Program-made: the position numbers and the translations under genes
Shown here: positions 1 to 6,158 of the stretch, piece by piece
Layout of the letters: each line of letters begins with the position of its first letter
How positions within the stretch are numbered: position 1 is the stretch's first letter
Source: an uncultured Limosilactobacillus sp.
Lineage (GTDB): Bacteria > Bacillota > Bacilli > Lactobacillales > Lactobacillaceae
NCBI RefSeq assembly: GCF_934202235.1
Contig: NZ_CAKPXS010000037.1
Coordinates: forward strand, 1-17,132
Reading direction: 5' to 3'
DNA length: 17,132 bases
The notes under the pieces: generated by a model
Databases searched by the model: none
The model's input: the letters and a program-made list of their open reading frames with translations, nothing else
Told to the model about the DNA's origin: nothing

Positions 1-59
1 ACAATTTTGTCTAACAATTGTAGGGCACTTCAGGTGGCCGTGGCTTTTTTCTTTAGCAG

Positions 60-83
60 ACACATGAAATAACGATCATGTGT
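60..83. repeat. Perfect 8-bp inverted repeat upstream of hsp20
   Basis: ACACATGA at 60-67 is matched by TCATGTGT at 76-83, with an 8-base loop. No T-run follows on either strand, so it does not look like a terminator. It could be an operator or an mRNA stem. It lies about 90 bases upstream of the CtsR box. Nothing else is recognisable in the gene-free stretch 1-170: a TTGACT at 94-99 has no matching -10. Confidence 0.4.
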
Positions 84-170
84 AACAAAAAAGTTGACTT
101 AGTTGGCGAATGAAAGGGGAAAAGAAAGCGACCAGGGAACTCTTTGGCGCAGTAAGCGTCAGTTAAGCTT

Positions 171-187
171 GGTCAATAATAGTCAAA
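171..187. promoter_or_regulatory. CtsR operator upstream of hsp20
   Basis: GGTCAATAATAGTCAAA fits the CtsR heptad repeat (RGTCAAA-NAN-RGTCAAA) with a single mismatch, in the last base of the first heptad. CtsR represses class III heat-shock genes (clp, hsp20) in low-GC Gram-positives. The box ends six bases before the CIRCE element, so hsp20 probably answers to both repressors. A possible -10 (AATAAT, 175-180) lies inside the box, but no good -35 precedes it. Confidence 0.78.
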
Positions 188-193
188 CGCCTT

Positions 194-220
194 TTAGCAC
201 TCTACCACTAATAGTGCTAA
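194..220. promoter_or_regulatory. CIRCE element (HrcA operator) upstream of hsp20
   Basis: The sequence is TTAGCACTC-N9-TAGTGCTAA, against the CIRCE consensus TTAGCACTC-N9-GAGTGCTAA. The left arm is perfect and the right arm matches 8 of 9, with the exact 9-base spacer. HrcA binds CIRCE to repress class I heat-shock genes (groESL, dnaK). Finding it before an hsp20 gene implies HrcA control of this small chaperone. Confidence 0.88.
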
Positions 221-227
221 AAAAGTC

Positions 228-255
228 TTGCCTCTTTCGTAAATTGGGTTAGGAT
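228..255 (+). promoter_or_regulatory. Possible hsp20 promoter
   Basis: A TTGCCT at 228-233 and a TAGGAT at 250-255 (16-base spacer) are the best pair near the gene, each matching 4 of 6 consensus bases. This would start the transcript near 262. Both repressor sites would then lie upstream of the -35, which is unusual for repression. The alternative is an upstream promoter overlapping the CtsR box, which would put CIRCE in the 5' leader, its usual place. Confidence 0.3.
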
Positions 256-294
256 ATAGGTGTAATCAAGTTGAGTGGAAAGGAAGCATTTAAG

Positions 295-717
295 ATGGCT
301 AATGAAATTGAACGGCGGAAGAACTTTTTTGATGATATGATGAACGTTCGTAACTGGATGAACCCAGGCTTCTTTGATGAAACTCCGAGTTATATGAAGA
401 CTGATATTGCTGAAACTGACAAGGAATACCGGGTTAAGGTTGATATGCCAGGCTTTAATAAGAAGGATATCCATATTAGCTACAATAACAACATCTTGAC
501 GATTACCGGGCACCGCGACACGTTTGATGACGAATCAGACCAGGAAGGTAACGTTCTTCACAGTGAGCGTCGGTATGGGCAACTTAGTCGTCAGTACCGT
601 CTGCCAGATGTGGACATTGATAAGGTTAACGCCAAGTATACCGACGGGGTTTTGATCCTCACTTTGCCAAAGCTGACCCTCAGTGGCGATAATGGTAACC
701 GGATTGAGATTGATTAA
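295..717 (+). CDS. hsp20: Hsp20/alpha-crystallin family small heat-shock protein
   Basis: This is a 140-residue ATP-independent holdase that binds unfolding proteins in the cytoplasm until DnaK or Clp can act on them. The alpha-crystallin domain runs from about residue 33 to the end: a YRVKVDMPGF strand region, ITGHRD after the first sheet, and the family's signature near the C-terminus seen as GVLILTLPK, followed by a short tail. ATG 295 was chosen because AAAGGAAG (279-286) precedes it at the right distance and the protein then begins MANEIERR, as lactobacillar Hsp20 proteins do. A TTG at 271 is in frame but has no ribosome binding site. The gene is monocistronic, with a terminator 22 bases after the stop. 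CtsR and CIRCE sites upstream indicate heat-stress control. Length is normal for the family. Confidence 0.95.
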   Translation: MANEIERRKNFFDDMMNVRNWMNPGFFDETPSYMKTDIAETDKEYRVKVDMPGFNKKDIHISYNNNILTITGHRDTFDDESDQEGNVLHSERRYGQLSRQYRLPDVDIDKVNAKYTDGVLILTLPKLTLSGDNGNRIEID

Positions 718-738
718 TTAGCATTGAATAACTAAGAG

Positions 739-766
739 GACCGTCAGGCAACTGTCGGTCTTTTTT
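739..766 (+). terminator. Rho-independent terminator of hsp20
   Basis: GACCG and CAG (739-747) pair with CTG and CGGTC (752-760) around one T-T mismatch, capped by a GCAA tetraloop and followed by a T-run to 766. Confidence 0.9.
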
Positions 767-783
767 CGTGAGTGGCTGAAGGA

Positions 784-789
784 TATAAT
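784..789 (+). promoter_or_regulatory. -10 box for the amidohydrolase gene
   Basis: A perfect TATAAT lies 21 bases before the start codon. No good -35 is present; position -35 falls on the T-run of the hsp20 terminator. The transcript would begin near 796, giving a leader of only about 14 bases that still includes AGGAGGG (796-802). Confidence 0.45.
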
Positions 790-809
790 GACTCCAGGAG
801 GGAAGGCCA

Positions 810-1784
810 ATGAAAAAGATTGATGCACATTTACACTTAGTCCGCAGCCTCGCGGGACTTAATGGTAAGGGCCGTTTAACGCCACTGGGTCACGGGAAGG
901 CCATTTGGGACGATGGTGAAGTCATTAAGCTAATTCCCGATGGCTGGGGTGACGACCAGTTTTTAGCTGCCACGGCACTCAAAGTCATGGATCGTAACCA
1001 AATTGACAAAGCGGTTTTGCTCCAGGGAAGCCTCAATGGTTATCAAAACTATTATTCCTGGCAGGTTGCCAAGGAATATCCTCACCGGTTGATGACATCA
1101 TTTGCTGTTGACCCCTTGATGGACCAGGCAATGACGATTGCCAAACGGTATGTCGATCAACTGGGAGTGCGGGTGATTAAATTTGAAATTTCCCAGGGCG
1201 GGGGTCTTCACGGCTATCACCGTGCTTTTCGGTTAGACCAGTCGCCAGCGTGTGGCCGCCTGTTTCATTACTTAGCTGATTATCCCGGAATGGTGGTGAC
1301 TGTCGACTACGGCAGCGCTGACCAGGATAGTTACCAGCCGGAAGCCATTACTCACCTTGCGCAGACTTACCCGCAGTTAGACTTTGTCGTCTGCCACCTG
1401 TCATTTCCTAACTGTGACCACCTGGACCGGCTGACCAACGCTCTGGAGCAGTGGCAAAAGTTGCCTAATATTTACACTGATTTGTCCGCTATTCAGGATA
1501 TTGAGGGTGAACAGGGGGATGAGCAGTCGACATTTCTCCGTTGCCAGAAGGATGTCCGGCTGGCCTTGAAGATCCTGGGCAGTAAACGGCTTATCTGGGG
1601 GACAGATTCACCGTGGTCAGCGACTTTTAATTCCTACCACCACCTGTCGACCTGGTTAAGTGATGGTGGTTGGTTGACGGCCAGCGAGCAAGAAGACATC
1701 ATGGCTAACAACGCTGAACGGGTTTATTTTAAGCCCGCTAATGTTGCCGCATTGGCGGCTGCCGAGGACCCGGTAGTTCGGTAA
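810..1784 (+). CDS. Amidohydrolase family protein (amidohydrolase_2 / ACMSD-like TIM barrel)
   Basis: This 324-residue protein is predicted to be a cytoplasmic metal-dependent hydrolase or decarboxylase with a TIM-barrel fold. The N-terminus carries the metal-binding HxH motif (DAHLHL, H7 and H9). Later landmarks are IKFE near residue 123, VCHLSFP with H196, and WGTDSPW at 263-269 with the conserved active-site Asp D266. The C-terminal NNAERVYF (300-307) is typical of amidohydrolase_2 proteins (PF04909), a group that includes ACMSD-type decarboxylases. The substrate cannot be read from the sequence, and neighbours give no pathway. The start is well set by AGGAGGG at 796-802, seven bases from ATG 810. 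It follows the hsp20 terminator, so it is a separate transcript. Family assignment is firm; activity is unknown. Confidence 0.9.
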   Translation: MKKIDAHLHLVRSLAGLNGKGRLTPLGHGKAIWDDGEVIKLIPDGWGDDQFLAATALKVMDRNQIDKAVLLQGSLNGYQNYYSWQVAKEYPHRLMTSFAVDPLMDQAMTIAKRYVDQLGVRVIKFEISQGGGLHGYHRAFRLDQSPACGRLFHYLADYPGMVVTVDYGSADQDSYQPEAITHLAQTYPQLDFVVCHLSFPNCDHLDRLTNALEQWQKLPNIYTDLSAIQDIEGEQGDEQSTFLRCQKDVRLALKILGSKRLIWGTDSPWSATFNSYHHLSTWLSDGGWLTASEQEDIMANNAERVYFKPANVAALAAAEDPVVR

Positions 1785-1787
1785 TCA

Positions 1788-1824
1788 GGGGCTCGTAGTT
1801 CGTCTTGCTACCCCCCCGTTTTTT
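1788..1824 (+). terminator. Probable terminator after the amidohydrolase gene
   Basis: GGGG (1788-1791) and GTAG (1795-1798) can pair with CTAC and CCCC (1808-1815), leaving a 3-base bulge on the 5' side, and a run of six T follows at 1819-1824. The stem is imperfect, but its position just after the stop at 1784 fits. Confidence 0.5.
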
Positions 1825-1850
1825 GATAAGATAATTGTCAAACTTTTAAG

Positions 1851-2249
1851 GTGGTGACAATTATCGGAAAAATCAAATGGGTAATTGCCAGTGGACTGTT
1901 CGTTTTGCTGATTATCGGTCTCGTTAAGAATAACTTGCCGCGACAACGAGAAGCCTGGATTTATAACCGGCAGGGGTCATTGGTAAGGCATTACTCCTTA
2001 CCTGGTGACCGACATGATTTAAATCGCTTGGGCAGGGTTATCGGTGATAGTGGTGGTCAAGCAGAGCGGTTGTTTTCTCCCCGGCCGCGAAACGCCGCAG
2101 TGAGGTACGTTTATCAGTGGCGTGAGAATGGCAAAGTAACTAAATTAACAGTTTATGATAACCGGGAATTATATATTGATGCCGGGCTGATTCGGACAAC
2201 GGCCAAGTTGAGCCACAGCGAGTACCGGGAATTGACCAGCATAAAATAA
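1851..2249 (+). CDS. Small single-pass membrane protein of unknown function
   Basis: I do not recognise this protein of up to 132 residues. It has a short basic N-terminus (GKIKW), one hydrophobic segment at about residues 9-25, then roughly 105 polar, Arg-rich residues that would lie outside the cell under the positive-inside rule. There is no lipobox cysteine or LPXTG. The start is unclear. The only in-frame standard starts after the stop at 1827 are GTG 1851 and GTG 1854, and both lie inside AAGGTGGTGA (1848-1857), a near-perfect match to the anti-Shine-Dalgarno sequence. That spacing instead points to ATT 1860 or ATC 1863. A GATAAT at 1830-1835 may be its -10. It is convergent with the gene at 2285-2485, separated by a strong hairpin. 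Coding is supported by the signal-anchor layout and codon use like the neighbours. Confidence 0.65.
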   Translation: MVTIIGKIKWVIASGLFVLLIIGLVKNNLPRQREAWIYNRQGSLVRHYSLPGDRHDLNRLGRVIGDSGGQAERLFSPRPRNAAVRYVYQWRENGKVTKLTVYDNRELYIDAGLIRTTAKLSHSEYRELTSIK

Positions 2250-2252
2250 AAT

Positions 2253-2283
2253 AGCAGCTGCTAGCTTGTTGCTAGCAGCTGTT
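2253..2283 (-). terminator. Hairpin terminator between convergent genes
   Basis: An 11-13 bp stem (AGCAGCTGCTAGC at 2253-2265 against 2271-2283) has the loop TTGTT. Read on the minus strand it is followed by ATTTTATTTTAT, a good T-rich tract, so it best serves the minus-strand gene at 2285-2485. On the plus strand the tail is only TTGTTAGTT, so it would be a weaker terminator for the gene ending at 2249. Confidence 0.8.
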
Positions 2284-2284
2284 G

Positions 2285-2485
2285 TTAGTTAGCATCTTCA
2301 TTGGTGGCTGGTTGGCCATTAGGGTGTTCAGCGATTCCCCGCGGGAAGTCCTGGTCGATTTGTTTGAGAATTGGAAGTAAGTAGTTAATATAAACTTGAT
2401 AAGCTTTGATCGGGTCGCCACCCTGGACATTCTTGGCCATTAATGCCAGCGCAATTTCGTGGGCACGTTGTTCGTTTGAAATCAT
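2285..2485 (-). CDS. Small hypothetical protein, 66 residues
   Basis: I do not recognise this protein and assign no function. It is soluble and probably helical in its first 45 residues (EQRAHEIALALM, then KAYQVYINYLLPILKQID), with a polar Pro/Asn-rich tail. It has no signal peptide or membrane segment. It is judged real because AGGAGGTGA, the full anti-Shine-Dalgarno complement, sits just upstream of ATG 2485 on the minus strand (complement of 2490-2498), and a strong hairpin with a T-rich tail follows the stop. It is transcribed divergently from the permease gene at 2638, with a 152-base gap, and convergently to the membrane protein at 1851-2249. Confidence 0.8.
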   Translation of the reverse strand: MISNEQRAHEIALALMAKNVQGGDPIKAYQVYINYLLPILKQIDQDFPRGIAEHPNGQPATNEDAN

Positions 2486-2588
2486 ATTTTCACCTCCTGA
2501 CCAGTTTACCAGATTTTCTGCTCACTGGCGGTGGTGAAGTGCAGTTTGATCAATCTTTGTGATCTTTTCCACGATGGTTACCAAGATG

Positions 2589-2597
2589 TGTTAAAAT
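2589..2597 (+). promoter_or_regulatory. Extended -10 promoter of the permease gene
   Basis: TGTTAAAAT gives an extended -10 (TG-N-TAAAAT, 5 of 6). A weak TTTCCA lies 20 bases upstream. The start of transcription would be near 2604, ahead of AAAGGA at 2623-2628. Confidence 0.5.
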
Positions 2598-2637
2598 GAA
2601 AATTTAATAAGGAAAAAATGGCAAAGGAAATGGTGTT

Positions 2638-3990
2638 ATGAATGAAACCAACCAGCAACCACAAAAGATGGAACGGGGCTTAAAGAATCGCCACGTTCAA
2701 TTGATTGCTATCGGTGGGACCATTGGGACTGGGCTCTTTTTGGGGGCCGGAAAATCAATTCATGTAGCGGGGCCATCGATTGTTCTCGCTTATTTAATCA
2801 CCGGGATTATGTGTTTCCTGCTGATGAGAGCGATGGGGGAGTTATTGCTGTCGAACCTCGGTTACCGGTCGTTTATTGAGCCAATTCGCGAATATCTTGG
2901 TGAACGGGTAAGTTTTGTGGCTGGCTGGGTTTACTGGCTGTGCTGGATCACAATTGCCATGGCGGAAATCACGGCAATTGGTCTTTATATTCAGTTATGG
3001 TTGCCACACTGTCCGCAGTGGGTACCAGGGTTAATTACCCTTGTGGTGCTCGTCTGTGTCAACTTGATTACCGTCTCAGCCTTTGGGGAAGTCGAGTTTT
3101 GGTTTGCCATGATAAAAATCGTGGCAATCGTTGCCCTGATCGCAATTGGCATTGTGTTGATGTTTCTGCAGTTTAAGTCACCAGCCGGCTATGTTACCAG
3201 CCCGAAAAACCTGGTGGCCTTTGGCGGTTTCTTTCCGCGGGGGATGAAGGGCTTTTTGATGTCTTTTCAAATGGTCGTCTTTGCCTTTGCGGGAATTGAG
3301 ATGGTCGGAATGACGGCTGCTGAAACGGCCAACCCGCGGCAAGTGCTTCCCAAGGCCATTAATAGCATTCCCCTGCGGATCCTCCTGTTTTACATTGGAT
3401 CGCTGCTGGTGATCATGTGCATTTATCCTTGGCAAAAATTGTCACCGAGTGCCAGTCCCTTTGTCACCGTCTTTGACGATATTGGTATCCGGGGAGCGGC
3501 TAGCATCATTAACTTCGTGGTGATTACCGCGGCGGCTTCGTCATGCAATAGTTCGTTGTACACGACTGGCCGGATGCTGGCAGAGCTGACGGCAGATTCT
3601 CGGCGACCACTAGTCCGCCGGATCAGTCAGTTATCTAGTCACAATGTTCCAGCAACGGCGATTATCTTTTCGGCGGCCATCATTGCCTTGTCGGCACTGC
3701 TTAATTACTTGTTACCTAGCAGCGTCTTTACGCTGGTATCCAGTGTGGCGACGACCAGTTTTCTCTTTATTTGGGGGTTGCTCATTTGTACTCACCTGAA
3801 ATACCGGCAACTCAACCCGCAATCAGTGGGGATGCCGGCAGCACCGTATTCTGATTGGTTAGTGTTGCTGTTTCTGGCGGCGGTTGCCGTCATCCTTTGT
3901 CTGAGCCCCGACACTTTCTGGCCGCTGGTCGTGTCAGTGGCGGTGATTGCACTGCTCACGGTCGTCTCACTTTCGAAAAAGAATTTATAA
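2638..3990 (+). CDS. CycA-like amino-acid permease (APC superfamily, AAT family)
   Basis: This 450-residue secondary transporter is predicted to have 12 membrane segments and to import a small amino acid by proton symport. Family landmarks are RGLKNRHVQLIAIGGTIGTG at the first helix (backbone substrate-binding glycines), RAMGELLLSNLGYRSF after helix 2, EFWFAMIKIVAIV near helix 5, FAGIEMVGMTAAETANP near helix 6, and the AASSCNSSLYTTGRML stretch near helix 8. This set matches the D-serine/D-alanine/glycine carrier CycA more closely than AroP, GabP or LysP as I remember them, but substrate is inference. The start is fixed by AAAGGA (2623-2628), nine bases before ATG. The gene is monocistronic and ends in a strong two-way terminator. 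Confidence 0.9.
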   Translation: MNETNQQPQKMERGLKNRHVQLIAIGGTIGTGLFLGAGKSIHVAGPSIVLAYLITGIMCFLLMRAMGELLLSNLGYRSFIEPIREYLGERVSFVAGWVYWLCWITIAMAEITAIGLYIQLWLPHCPQWVPGLITLVVLVCVNLITVSAFGEVEFWFAMIKIVAIVALIAIGIVLMFLQFKSPAGYVTSPKNLVAFGGFFPRGMKGFLMSFQMVVFAFAGIEMVGMTAAETANPRQVLPKAINSIPLRILLFYIGSLLVIMCIYPWQKLSPSASPFVTVFDDIGIRGAASIINFVVITAAASSCNSSLYTTGRMLAELTADSRRPLVRRISQLSSHNVPATAIIFSAAIIALSALLNYLLPSSVFTLVSSVATTSFLFIWGLLICTHLKYRQLNPQSVGMPAAPYSDWLVLLFLAAVAVILCLSPDTFWPLVVSVAVIALLTVVSLSKKNL

Positions 3991-3992
3991 CA

Positions 3993-4022
3993 AAAAAAGC
4001 TGGTCGTTAAACCAGCTTTTTT
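3993..4022. terminator. Bidirectional terminator between permease and perR
   Basis: AAAAAAGCTGGT (3993-4004) pairs with ACCAGCTTTTTT (4011-4022) around the loop CGTTAA. The A-tract on one side and T-tract on the other let it stop both the permease transcript and the oncoming perR transcript. Confidence 0.9.
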
Positions 4023-4071
4023 AGTTATGTTTAAGTCATTTAGCATTAAATTACTGTCATGACTTGCCTTA

Positions 4072-4527
4072 TTATTGTTTGAGCCCTAATTTGTATTGGC
4101 AGTCAGGGCAGAGCCCGTGGACTTCAATATCGCTTTGGGTAATTAAGTAGCCGCTACTTTTTCTGGCAATGTCTTGCAACTGGCGGTTAAGCGTCGCAAA
4201 CTCATTGTCAAACACGTCGGTAATCTTGCCGCAATTATCGCAGACTACGTGAAAGTGTGGTCGCCCGAAGTAGTCGTAGTGGGCGCTACCGTCACCGGTT
4301 TTTAACTCAATTACCAGTTTGTAGTCGACCAGGACTTTCAGCGTGTTGTAGATTGTTGCCAGGCTGATGTTATCAACCTCGTTTTTCAGGTCTTCATAAA
4401 TCATTTCAACCGTCGGGTGGGTATGGTGGCTGATCAGGTAGCGAAGGATAGTTTTTCGCTGCGGAGTCAGCCGGACGTGATTATCCCGGAGTCTGGCAAC
4501 TGCTAATTGATATTCGTTTTCAGCCAT
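4072..4527 (-). CDS. perR: PerR peroxide-sensing repressor (Fur family)
   Basis: This 151-residue homodimeric, metal-dependent repressor senses hydrogen peroxide by iron-catalysed histidine oxidation. The N-terminal winged helix (about 1-80) includes RLTPQRKTIL and the recognition helix SLATIYNTLKVL. All five regulatory metal ligands of B. subtilis PerR are present at the same residue numbers: H37, D85, H91, H93 and D104. D104, rather than the Glu of Fur, supports PerR. The structural zinc site is C96/C99 and C140/C143. ATG 4527 was chosen over an upstream in-frame start at 4584 because GGGAGGT precedes it, the protein then starts like family members, and the upstream extension would run through the Per box and promoter. 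It is divergent from the MFS exporter. Autoregulation is likely from the Per box in its leader. Confidence 0.95.
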   Translation of the reverse strand: MAENEYQLAVARLRDNHVRLTPQRKTILRYLISHHTHPTVEMIYEDLKNEVDNISLATIYNTLKVLVDYKLVIELKTGDGSAHYDYFGRPHFHVVCDNCGKITDVFDNEFATLNRQLQDIARKSSGYLITQSDIEVHGLCPDCQYKLGLKQ

Positions 4528-4540
4528 GAAAATACCTCCC

Positions 4541-4555
4541 TTATAATTATTATAA
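4541..4555. promoter_or_regulatory. Per box (PerR operator)
   Basis: TTATAATTATTATAA is an exact match to the Per box consensus TTATAATNATTATAA. It lies between the proposed perR transcription start (about 4558) and the perR ribosome binding site, so bound PerR should block its own transcription. It is more than 65 bases upstream of the divergent exporter promoter, too far to overlap that promoter's core. Confidence 0.9.
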
Positions 4556-4564
4556 ACTGACTTT

Positions 4565-4592
4565 ATTGTAGCACGATCCGCCAATTATGCAA
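4565..4592 (-). promoter_or_regulatory. perR promoter (extended -10)
   Basis: On the minus strand TGCTACAAT gives an extended -10 with TACAAT (complement of 4565-4570, 5 of 6). A weak TTGCAT -35 (complement of 4587-4592) lies 16 bases upstream. A TATAAT inside the Per box is an alternative -10 but has no -35. Confidence 0.55.
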
Positions 4593-4602
4593 TTGCTACG
4601 TC

Positions 4603-4631
4603 TTGACCCTCTAAGGTAGAGCAGTTATAAT
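4603..4631 (+). promoter_or_regulatory. Strong SigA-type promoter of the MFS exporter
   Basis: TTGACC (4603-4608), a 17-base spacer, and TATAAT (4626-4631) form an almost perfect housekeeping promoter. Transcription should start near 4638, leaving a leader of about 40 bases. No operator was recognised on it. Confidence 0.85.
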
Positions 4632-4678
4632 CAAGTCGCAAAAAAGAGTCTAGATAAGAAAGAATAGAGGTTGATTTG

Positions 4679-6121
4679 ATGACAAGAAGTATTGATCAAA
4701 ACGGCCGCCAGTATAGCCGTTTTTGGTTTATTCTGACCCTGCTGCTGGGTACTTTTACCATGTCGATTAGCCAGTCATCCCTGTCGACTGCCTACCCAAC
4801 ACTGATGCAGGCTTTCAACATCCCGGCGTCCACTGTCCAATGGCTGACCACGGGGTTCATGCTGGTAATGTGTGTCAGCATGCCAATTAGTCCCTGGCTG
4901 CTTAATAACATTAGTTTTCGGACGCTTTATTTAGCCGACCTGGTCCTTTTCGACGTTGGTTCGTTGATGATTGTGATGACGCCGGCCGGCTGGGGGATTA
5001 ACGGCTTCTGGTTCATGATGGTGGGCCGGGTAATGCAGGCCTTTGCCGTCGGGGTTCTTTTTCCGTCTTACCAATCCGTCTTGTTGACGATTACACCGGA
5101 AGAAGAGCGTGGCCTGACAATGGGGGTTGCCGGTTTAGTCATGGGTTCAGCCCTTGCTGTTGGACCGATTGTATCCGGCATTGTCCTCAAGTTCTTTACC
5201 TGGAAGAGTCTGTTTATCTTCTTCATGATTGTGATTACCGTCATTTTTGCTGTCGGTGCGCTCGGCGCAATCCGCGACGTGATGGTGCGGCACCAAACGG
5301 GTTTGGACTGGTTGTCCGTTATCCTTTCACTAGGGTTGATTGGCGTGATGTACGTGATTAACAAGGTGGGCAAGCAACAAGTTGACTGGGGACTGGCAAC
5401 GATCATTTTGGTTGTCAGCGTGCTTATGCTAGTTTGGTTCGTGGCCCGGCAATTTCACCTCCAGACGCCGCTATTGGAGCTGCGTGTCCTGAAAACCTTT
5501 AATTATGATTTGGCAATTATGCTAACGGCGTTGTCCTATGTGGCCTTAATTGTCACGACCATTATCTTTCCCTTGTACTACCAGGGAGTGCTCAAACTCT
5601 CGCCATTTGCTTCCGGGATGTCGTTAGTGCCGGGGGCAGTTCTGCTGAGCTTGCTGAACCCGGTCACTGGGTGGCTCGCCGACCGATTAGGCTACAAGCC
5701 AACGATGCTGCTGGGGATGGTCATGATCATTTGCGGCTGGCTGGGAGCGATGTTTTTGGTCAGTTCGCAAAGTTTGCTGGTGATGATTCTTTGTGCAATG
5801 GTGATCGAGGGTGGCAACGCCTTTGTCATGATGCCGGCGGTAACAATGGGGGCCAACTCATTGCCGGATGAACTTGTTTCCCACGGCACGGCCGTTATTA
5901 CTACCATTCGCCAGGTCTTTGGCTCTACCGGGGTTGCCGTCGCAACAATTGTCCTGACAGCGGCAACGAAGAGCGCTGAACGGCGGGGAGTATCATCATT
6001 ATCTGCTAACCTGCATGGCTACCACCTGGTGTTCATCATGATGGTGGTGGTTGCCGTCATCGGTTTGGTAATGGCTTTATTACTACGTGACGATACGGCC
6101 AAGAAAAAAGGTAATAACTAG
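4679..6121 (+). CDS. MFS drug/metabolite exporter, DHA2 (EmrB/QacA, LmrB-like) family
   Basis: This 480-residue membrane protein is probably a proton-driven exporter with 14 membrane helices. DHA2 features are the conserved N-terminal YPTLMQAFNIPASTVQWLTT segment, GRVMQAFAVGVLFP in helix 4, and the antiporter motif C in helix 5, GSALAVGPIVSGIVL, which marks exporters. A motif A-like GWLADRLGYKPTMLLG lies between helices in the second half. ATG 4679 follows AGAGG (4666-4670); a TTG one codon upstream is less likely. Substrate is not predictable; lincomycin-type exporters and many uncharacterised pumps share this architecture. The gene is divergent from perR and 37 bases upstream of tag with no terminator seen between, so tag may be co-transcribed. 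Confidence 0.9.
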   Translation: MTRSIDQNGRQYSRFWFILTLLLGTFTMSISQSSLSTAYPTLMQAFNIPASTVQWLTTGFMLVMCVSMPISPWLLNNISFRTLYLADLVLFDVGSLMIVMTPAGWGINGFWFMMVGRVMQAFAVGVLFPSYQSVLLTITPEEERGLTMGVAGLVMGSALAVGPIVSGIVLKFFTWKSLFIFFMIVITVIFAVGALGAIRDVMVRHQTGLDWLSVILSLGLIGVMYVINKVGKQQVDWGLATIILVVSVLMLVWFVARQFHLQTPLLELRVLKTFNYDLAIMLTALSYVALIVTTIIFPLYYQGVLKLSPFASGMSLVPGAVLLSLLNPVTGWLADRLGYKPTMLLGMVMIICGWLGAMFLVSSQSLLVMILCAMVIEGGNAFVMMPAVTMGANSLPDELVSHGTAVITTIRQVFGSTGVAVATIVLTAATKSAERRGVSSLSANLHGYHLVFIMMVVVAVIGLVMALLLRDDTAKKKGNN

Positions 6122-6158
6122 TTCTTACTGCCGTACCTCTTAGTGAGGGGTGAAAACA

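Noticed and set aside
1..56. Possible terminator of an upstream gene (GGGCAC/GTGGCC then T-run at 45-50) and an ACAATT/AATTGT repeat at 1-21.
   Set aside because: The stem is short and bulged, the upstream gene is not visible, and the repeat is too short to be meaningful.
217..513. Open frame on the minus strand overlapping hsp20.
   Set aside because: It is antisense to a clear Hsp20 gene, has no ribosome binding site and no family features.
4528..4584. Longer PerR start at 4584.
   Set aside because: It would translate through the Per box and promoter; ATG 4527 has the ribosome binding site and gives exact alignment of metal ligands to B. subtilis PerR numbering.
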